Below are positions 59,634 through 64,000 of a stretch of 64,000 bases of DNA, piece by piece. The position numbers were made by a program, and so were the translations under genes. Origin of the DNA: Mannheimia granulomatis (GTDB taxonomy: Bacteria > Pseudomonadota > Gammaproteobacteria > Enterobacterales > Pasteurellaceae); the NCBI RefSeq assembly GCF_013377255.1, contig NZ_CP016614.1, forward strand, positions 1,372,501 through 1,436,500, given 5' to 3'. The number at the start of each line of letters is the position of its first letter. Within the stretch, counting starts at the first letter, position 1. The notes beneath the pieces were generated by a model, which did not search any database, was not told the origin of the DNA, and saw only the letters and a list, made by a program, of their open reading frames with translations.

Positions 59634-62219
59634 ATGCAACAACAATACAACCCAAGTGAAATTGAATCGAAAGTTCAGCACTATTGGGCAGAAAACAAAG
59701 TTTTTAAAGCAGTCAAAGACGTAAACAAAGAGAAATATTATTGCCTTTCTATGTTGCCGTATCCGTCAGGTAAATTACATATGGGACACGTGCGTAACTA
59801 TACGATTGGTGATGTAGTGTCTCGCTATCAGCGTATGATCGGCAAAAACGTTTTACAACCAATGGGTTGGGATGCGTTCGGCTTACCGGCAGAAGGGGCT
59901 GCGGTGAAAAACAATACCGCACCGGCAAAATGGACGTATGAAAATATCGAATATATGAAAGGTCAGCTCAAAATGTTGGGCTTTTCGTACGATTGGGATC
60001 GTGAAGTCACTACCTGCCGCCCCGGATACTACAAATGGGAGCAGTGGTTCTTCACCGAACTTTATAAAAAAGGTTTAGTGTATAAAAAAACCTCAACGGT
60101 AAACTGGTGTCCGAACGATGAAACCGTGCTTGCAAACGAGCAGGTTCACGAAGGCTGTTGCTGGCGTTGTGATACGCCTGTGGAACAGCGTGAAATTCCG
60201 CAATGGTTTATCAAAATCACCGACTACGCTGAAGAATTATTAAATTGTTTAGATAACCTACCGCAATGGCCGGATCAAGTTAAAACTATGCAACGCAACT
60301 GGATCGGGCGTTCTGAGGGGGTAGAAATCACCTTTAAAATCGCAGGTTCAAATGCAACTCTACCTGTTTACACCACTCGTCCAGACACCTTCTTTGGCGT
60401 GAGCTATGTAGCTGTAGCAGCGGCTCACCCATTAGCAGAACTGGCAGCGGAGAACAATCCTGAATTAGCCGAATTTATTCGTGATGCGAAAAATACCAAA
60501 GTGGCAGAAGCTGAACTTGCCACCATGGAGAAAAAAGGCATGGCGACCGGCTTGTTCGCTATCCATCCATTAACCGGTAAAGAAGTCCCGGTTTGGGTGG
60601 CTAACTTTGTGTTAATGCACTACGGAACAGGTGCGGTAATGGCGGTGCCGGCTCACGATGAACGTGACTTTGAGTTCGCTCAAAAATACAATTTGCAAAT
60701 TAATCAAGTAATTCGACCGCTTGATGGCTCAGAATGGGACTTTAGCAAAGCTGCCTTTACCGAACATGGTAAATTAGTCAATTCTGCTGAATTTGACGGT
60801 TTAGAATTTGATGCGGCATTCAATGCAATTGCCGATAAATTAGAAGCAATGGGTGTGGGCAAACGCCAAGTCAACTTCCGTTTGCGTGATTGGGGCGTTT
60901 CTCGCCAACGTTATTGGGGCGCACCAATCCCAATGATGACGACCGAAGAGGGTGAAGTCGTCACTGTTCCACTACAAGATTTACCGGTAATTCTGCCGGA
61001 AGATGTGGTGATGAACGGCGTACAAAGCCCGATTAAAGCTGATCCACAATGGGCGAAAACCACTTATAACGGCAAACCTGCGTTAAAAGAAACCGATACT
61101 TTCGACACCTTTATGGAATCTTCTTGGTATTATGCACGCTACACTTGCCCGCAATATCATGAAGGAATGTTAGATTCAGATGAAGCGAACTATTGGTTGC
61201 CGGTCGATCAATATATCGGCGGTATTGAGCATGCGACTATGCACTTGCTCTACTTCCGTTTCTTCCACAAATTATTGCGTGATGCAGGTATTTTAAATTC
61301 TGACGAACCGGCAACCAAGCTGCTTTGCCAAGGTATGGTGCTTGCCGATGCGTTCTACTACACTAGCCCAACGAACGAGCGTATTTGGGTAAGCCCAACG
61401 CAAGTAACTTTAGAGCGTGATGAGAAAGGACGCATTATTAAAGCAACTGATCCGGAAGGCCGTGAATTAGTTCATAGCGGCATGACGAAGATGTCAAAAT
61501 CGAAAAATAACGGTATTGACCCACAAGAAATGGTGGAAAAATACGGTGCTGATACAGTTCGCTTATTTATGATGTTCGCTTCTCCTGCAGAAATGACGCT
61601 TGAATGGCAAGAGTCTGGTGTGGAAGGTGCAAAACGTTTCCTAGGGCGTGTTTGGAATTTAGTGTATGAATACACTCAAAATCCGGCAACTGCTGCATTG
61701 GATGTAAATGCGTTAAGCAAAACACAAAAAGAGCTACGCCGTGATGTGCATAAAACCATTGCTAAAGTGTCTGATGATATTGGTCGCCGCCAAACATTCA
61801 ACACAGCTATTGCTGCAGTGATGGAATTAATGAACAAGCTAACTAAAGCACCTCTTGAATCAGATCAAGATAAAGCGGTAATGTCAGAAGCTTTAAGTGC
61901 GGTTGTGCGTATGCTCTATCCAATTACACCACATATCTGTTTTGAACTATGGCAAGCACTTGGTAACGAAAAAACCATTGACTTCGCTCCTTGGGTTCAA
62001 GCGGATGAAGCTGCAATGATTGAAGATGAAAAACTCGTTGTAGTGCAAGTAAACGGCAAAGTACGCGGTAAGATTACCGTTTCTGCTACTGCAACCGAAG
62101 ATGAAGTCAAAGCAATCGCAAAAGCCGATGCGAATGTGGCAAAATTCTTAGACGGTCAAGAAATCGTGAAAGAAATCTACATTCCATTTAAAATGTTAAG
62201 CTTTGCGGTTAAAGCATAA
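59634..62219 (+). CDS. leuS: Leucyl-tRNA synthetase
   Basis: It charges tRNA-Leu. It has 861 residues (E. coli 860). The HIGH motif reads PYPSGKLHMGHVRNY (about 42-56) and KMSKS reads GMTKMSKSKNN (about 617-627). The CP1 editing domain includes VYTTRPDTFFGVSYVAVA with the tRNA-editing TRPDT. It ends with the C-terminal anticodon-arm domain. lptE follows after a hairpin, the conserved leuS-lptE-holA order. Confidence 0.97.
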   Translation: MQQQYNPSEIESKVQHYWAENKVFKAVKDVNKEKYYCLSMLPYPSGKLHMGHVRNYTIGDVVSRYQRMIGKNVLQPMGWDAFGLPAEGAAVKNNTAPAKWTYENIEYMKGQLKMLGFSYDWDREVTTCRPGYYKWEQWFFTELYKKGLVYKKTSTVNWCPNDETVLANEQVHEGCCWRCDTPVEQREIPQWFIKITDYAEELLNCLDNLPQWPDQVKTMQRNWIGRSEGVEITFKIAGSNATLPVYTTRPDTFFGVSYVAVAAAHPLAELAAENNPELAEFIRDAKNTKVAEAELATMEKKGMATGLFAIHPLTGKEVPVWVANFVLMHYGTGAVMAVPAHDERDFEFAQKYNLQINQVIRPLDGSEWDFSKAAFTEHGKLVNSAEFDGLEFDAAFNAIADKLEAMGVGKRQVNFRLRDWGVSRQRYWGAPIPMMTTEEGEVVTVPLQDLPVILPEDVVMNGVQSPIKADPQWAKTTYNGKPALKETDTFDTFMESSWYYARYTCPQYHEGMLDSDEANYWLPVDQYIGGIEHATMHLLYFRFFHKLLRDAGILNSDEPATKLLCQGMVLADAFYYTSPTNERIWVSPTQVTLERDEKGRIIKATDPEGRELVHSGMTKMSKSKNNGIDPQEMVEKYGADTVRLFMMFASPAEMTLEWQESGVEGAKRFLGRVWNLVYEYTQNPATAALDVNALSKTQKELRRDVHKTIAKVSDDIGRRQTFNTAIAAVMELMNKLTKAPLESDQDKAVMSEALSAVVRMLYPITPHICFELWQALGNEKTIDFAPWVQADEAAMIEDEKLVVVQVNGKVRGKITVSATATEDEVKAIAKADANVAKFLDGQEIVKEIYIPFKMLSFAVKA

Positions 62220-62221
62220 TA

Positions 62222-62252
62222 AATCTCCTCTCCCTTTATGGGAGAGAAGATT
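62222..62252. repeat. Imperfect hairpin between leuS and lptE
   Basis: AATCTCCTCTCCC folds on GGGAGAGAAGATT around TTTAT, with one mismatched step. It is of the same pyrimidine-rich type as the element at 52986-53030. lptE begins 17 nt later. Confidence 0.65.
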
Positions 62253-62269
62253 GATAAAAGGGAAACCCT

Positions 62270-62764
62270 ATGTTTAAAAAACTTATTCTTGTATCCGCTT
62301 TAGCACTAAGTGCCTGCGGATGGCATTTCAAAAATAATGAAGTGTTACCTGAATCGCTCAGAACACTGACATTTGAAAGTGCCGACCAGCATAGCGAAAT
62401 GTCTCGTATTTTACGCACGCAGCTCCAGCTCAGTGATGTAAAATTAGTGCCAAGTAATGCCAACATTACAAAGCTCCGTCTTGTTTCAACATCAACAGAC
62501 AGCAAAGTGGTCTCTGTGTTTAAACAAGCTCGTGAAGCGGAAAAAATCTTGACTCTAAATGTCGAAGCCATTGCGGATATTCCAAATAAAGGGCAATACC
62601 CACTAGAAGTTTCTGTGCATCGTACATTCTTTGATGACTCTCGAGCAGCGCTGGCAAAATCAGCAGAAAAAGAGATGATTATGAAAGACATGTATGAACA
62701 AGCCTCTCGCCAATTGATCATCAAAATGGCGAGCTTAAAAAAAGCACTTTCACAAGCGAGATAA
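62270..62764 (+). CDS. lptE: LPS assembly lipoprotein LptE
   Basis: LptE plugs and folds the LptD barrel that places LPS in the outer leaflet. It has 164 residues. The lipobox is in LILVSALALSACGWHFKNN, giving acylated Cys at about residue 17. ADIPNKGQYPLEVSVHRTFFDDSRAALAKSAEKEMIMKDMYEQASRQLIIKMASL matches the LptE fold. It lies between leuS and holA as usual. Confidence 0.92.
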   Translation: MFKKLILVSALALSACGWHFKNNEVLPESLRTLTFESADQHSEMSRILRTQLQLSDVKLVPSNANITKLRLVSTSTDSKVVSVFKQAREAEKILTLNVEAIADIPNKGQYPLEVSVHRTFFDDSRAALAKSAEKEMIMKDMYEQASRQLIIKMASLKKALSQAR

Positions 62765-62770
62765 TTTTAT

Positions 62771-62791
62771 CCCCTCTTCAAGAAAGAGGGG
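62771..62791. terminator. Hairpin between lptE and holA
   Basis: CCCCTCTT pairs exactly with AAGAGGGG around CAAGA, followed by TTCTTTA. It ends 16 nt before the holA start, so it may act as an attenuator. Confidence 0.6.
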
Positions 62792-62807
62792 TTCTTTAGA
62801 GCCTGTC

Positions 62808-63833
62808 ATGCAAAAGATTTTCCCGGAAACTATTCAATTCACACTAGAGAAAGGATTACAGCCCTTTTATTTACTTACAGGCAGTGATCTCCTTTTAGTC
62901 AATGAATCAAAAGATCTCATCGTACACGCCGCTCGCGCTCAAGGGTTTGATGAAAAACAAGAAGTTAGCATTAATAATGAAACTAACTGGGAAACTCTTT
63001 TTGAATCAGCACAATCTATCGGGCTATTTTTTACACGTCAAATCATCGTATTTAATTTCCCGGAATCTCCTACTTCCACACAATTTAAACAACTTGCGGA
63101 GTTCTGTGCTTTAAGCCATAGTGATCTAATTTTGATCATTCATTTACCTAAATTTTCCAAAACAATGGAAAAGCAGGCTTGGTTTAGCCAAATTGAGCCA
63201 CAGCTAATCCAGATAAACTGCCAAACACCGGAAATCGGAAAATTACCTCAATGGCTCTCTAACCGCTCAAAAGCAATGAATTTAAGCCTCGAAAATGAAG
63301 CTAATCAACTTCTTTGCTACAGCTATGAGGGGAATTTACTAGCCTTAAAGCAAGCATTGCAACTGCTTCAATTACGCTTTCCAGATGGGAAAATCAGCCT
63401 AAACCGCGCGCAAGAAATTGTTGAACACTCAGCACAATTTACCCCGTTTCAATGGATAGATGCTTTATTTGAAGGAAAAATCGGGAGAGCTCAACGCATC
63501 TTGCAACATCTCCAAAATGAAGATGTGCAAGCAGTGGTTTTATTAAGAATTGTGCAAAAAGAGCTAATGATTTTACTTGAAATCACACGCTCTCCAACAC
63601 CAATAAGCTCAAGCAATCAGCCGTTATTTAGTGGTAATTTACGCCAAGAATTTGACCGCTTGAAAATTTGGCAAAACCGCCGCCCTTTCTACACTCAAGT
63701 TGTCCAACGCTTAAGCTATAAAAAACTTTACGCCCTTATCCAACAATTAGCTGAACTTGAGCGTAAAGTAAAACAAGAATTTAGTGATGAAATTTGGCAA
63801 GAATTAGCCCGTTTTTCTGCTAACTTTGCTTAG
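62808..63833 (+). CDS. holA: DNA polymerase III subunit delta
   Basis: HolA opens the sliding clamp within the clamp loader. It has 341 residues (E. coli 343). The start is MQKIFPETIQFTLEKGLQPFYLLTGSDLLLVNES, with the clamp-binding finger FFTRQIIVFNFPE. Helical collar domain III follows (LAELERKVKQEFSDEIWQELARF). A USS (GACCGCTTG) lies inside near 63653. Confidence 0.95.
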   Translation: MQKIFPETIQFTLEKGLQPFYLLTGSDLLLVNESKDLIVHAARAQGFDEKQEVSINNETNWETLFESAQSIGLFFTRQIIVFNFPESPTSTQFKQLAEFCALSHSDLILIIHLPKFSKTMEKQAWFSQIEPQLIQINCQTPEIGKLPQWLSNRSKAMNLSLENEANQLLCYSYEGNLLALKQALQLLQLRFPDGKISLNRAQEIVEHSAQFTPFQWIDALFEGKIGRAQRILQHLQNEDVQAVVLLRIVQKELMILLEITRSPTPISSSNQPLFSGNLRQEFDRLKIWQNRRPFYTQVVQRLSYKKLYALIQQLAELERKVKQEFSDEIWQELARFSANFA

Positions 63834-63835
63834 CC

Positions 63836-64000
63836 TAGTAACGTTCCAATTCCTCACTAAATACCTCATTTTCAACACTGGCAATAGAGTGTTTTTCCGC
63901 TGCCCAATCACCCAAATCAATGAGTTGGCAACGCTCACTACAAAACGGGCGGTATTTACTTTCTTTATTCCATACTACTTCTTTTTCACAAGTTGGGCAA
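63836..64000 (-). CDS. yacG: DNA gyrase inhibitor YacG, 5' end beyond window
   Basis: The C-terminal 54 residues are visible: CPTCEKEVVWNKESKYRPFC and SERCQLIDLGDWAAEKHSIA, ending EELERY. The four zinc cysteines (CxxC...CxxxC) and LIDLGDW are the YacG hallmark. YacG binds GyrB and inhibits gyrase. It ends 2 nt from the convergent holA stop. Only a few N-terminal residues are missing. Confidence 0.93.

Overview
The window looks like a chromosomal segment of a Pasteurellaceae bacterium. The housekeeping gene content and order (sucAB-sucCD; uppS-cdsA-rseP-bamA-skp-lpxD-fabZ-lpxA; ftsB-ispD-ispF; leuS-lptE-holA) are gammaproteobacterial. Intergenic DNA is littered with the uptake signal core ACAAGCGGT and its complement, often as facing pairs that form terminators. 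This is the Apl-type USS dialect of the Actinobacillus/Mannheimia/Bibersteinia/[Haemophilus] ducreyi branch. The exact species cannot be read from the sequence alone.

Layout. 1-3.4 kb: slt (cut by the left edge) and a mepM-dsbC pair, minus strand. 3.5-10.7 kb: znuC behind a candidate Zur box, then sucA, sucB, sucC, sucD. 10.8-14.9 kb: a TbpB-like surface lipoprotein gene broken by an early stop, an alanine/glycine:Na+ symporter, and a DUF1007 + NicO metal-export pair. 14.9-15.3 kb: rnpB. 15.5-29.2 kb: a complete type I-C CRISPR-Cas locus on the minus strand, with 30 repeats and the order cas3-cas5c-cas8c-cas7-cas4-cas1-cas2. Two accessory nuclease-like genes interrupt it. 29.4-37.3 kb: ycaO, the mesX-mesD methionine synthase pair, cmoB, bioB, pckA. 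37.7-48.9 kb: ftsB-ispD-ispF, 4.5S RNA (ffs), gloB and the envelope-biogenesis cluster. 48.9-64 kb: mnmC, a 26-residue membrane peptide gene with its own promoter and terminator, trpCF, yqcC-truC-yoaH, a CYTH triphosphatase, ycjX, smpB, serS, a decayed brnT next to intact brnA, leuS, lptE, holA and yacG (cut by the right edge).

The most interesting region is the CRISPR locus. Its cas genes carry at least six Neisseria-type DNA uptake sequences (GCCGTCTGAA, five of them in the 12-mer form AGGCCGTCTGAA). The same locus also holds Haemophilus-type and Apl-type USS motifs. This points to a locus that has moved between naturally competent families. A 572-residue protein with a PD-(D/E)XK-like core sits between cas4 and cas1 and is bounded by an exact 13-bp direct repeat. 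An OLD-family ATPase/TOPRIM gene sits between cas3 and cas5 but carries one in-frame stop. The array contains a displaced copy of a three-spacer block. Its oldest repeats show base-pair-preserving changes in the crRNA stem.

Other points worth reading: a near-perfect MetR-type operator in front of mesX-mesD; two otherwise intact genes each broken by a single TAA; and a toxin-less BrnA antitoxin.
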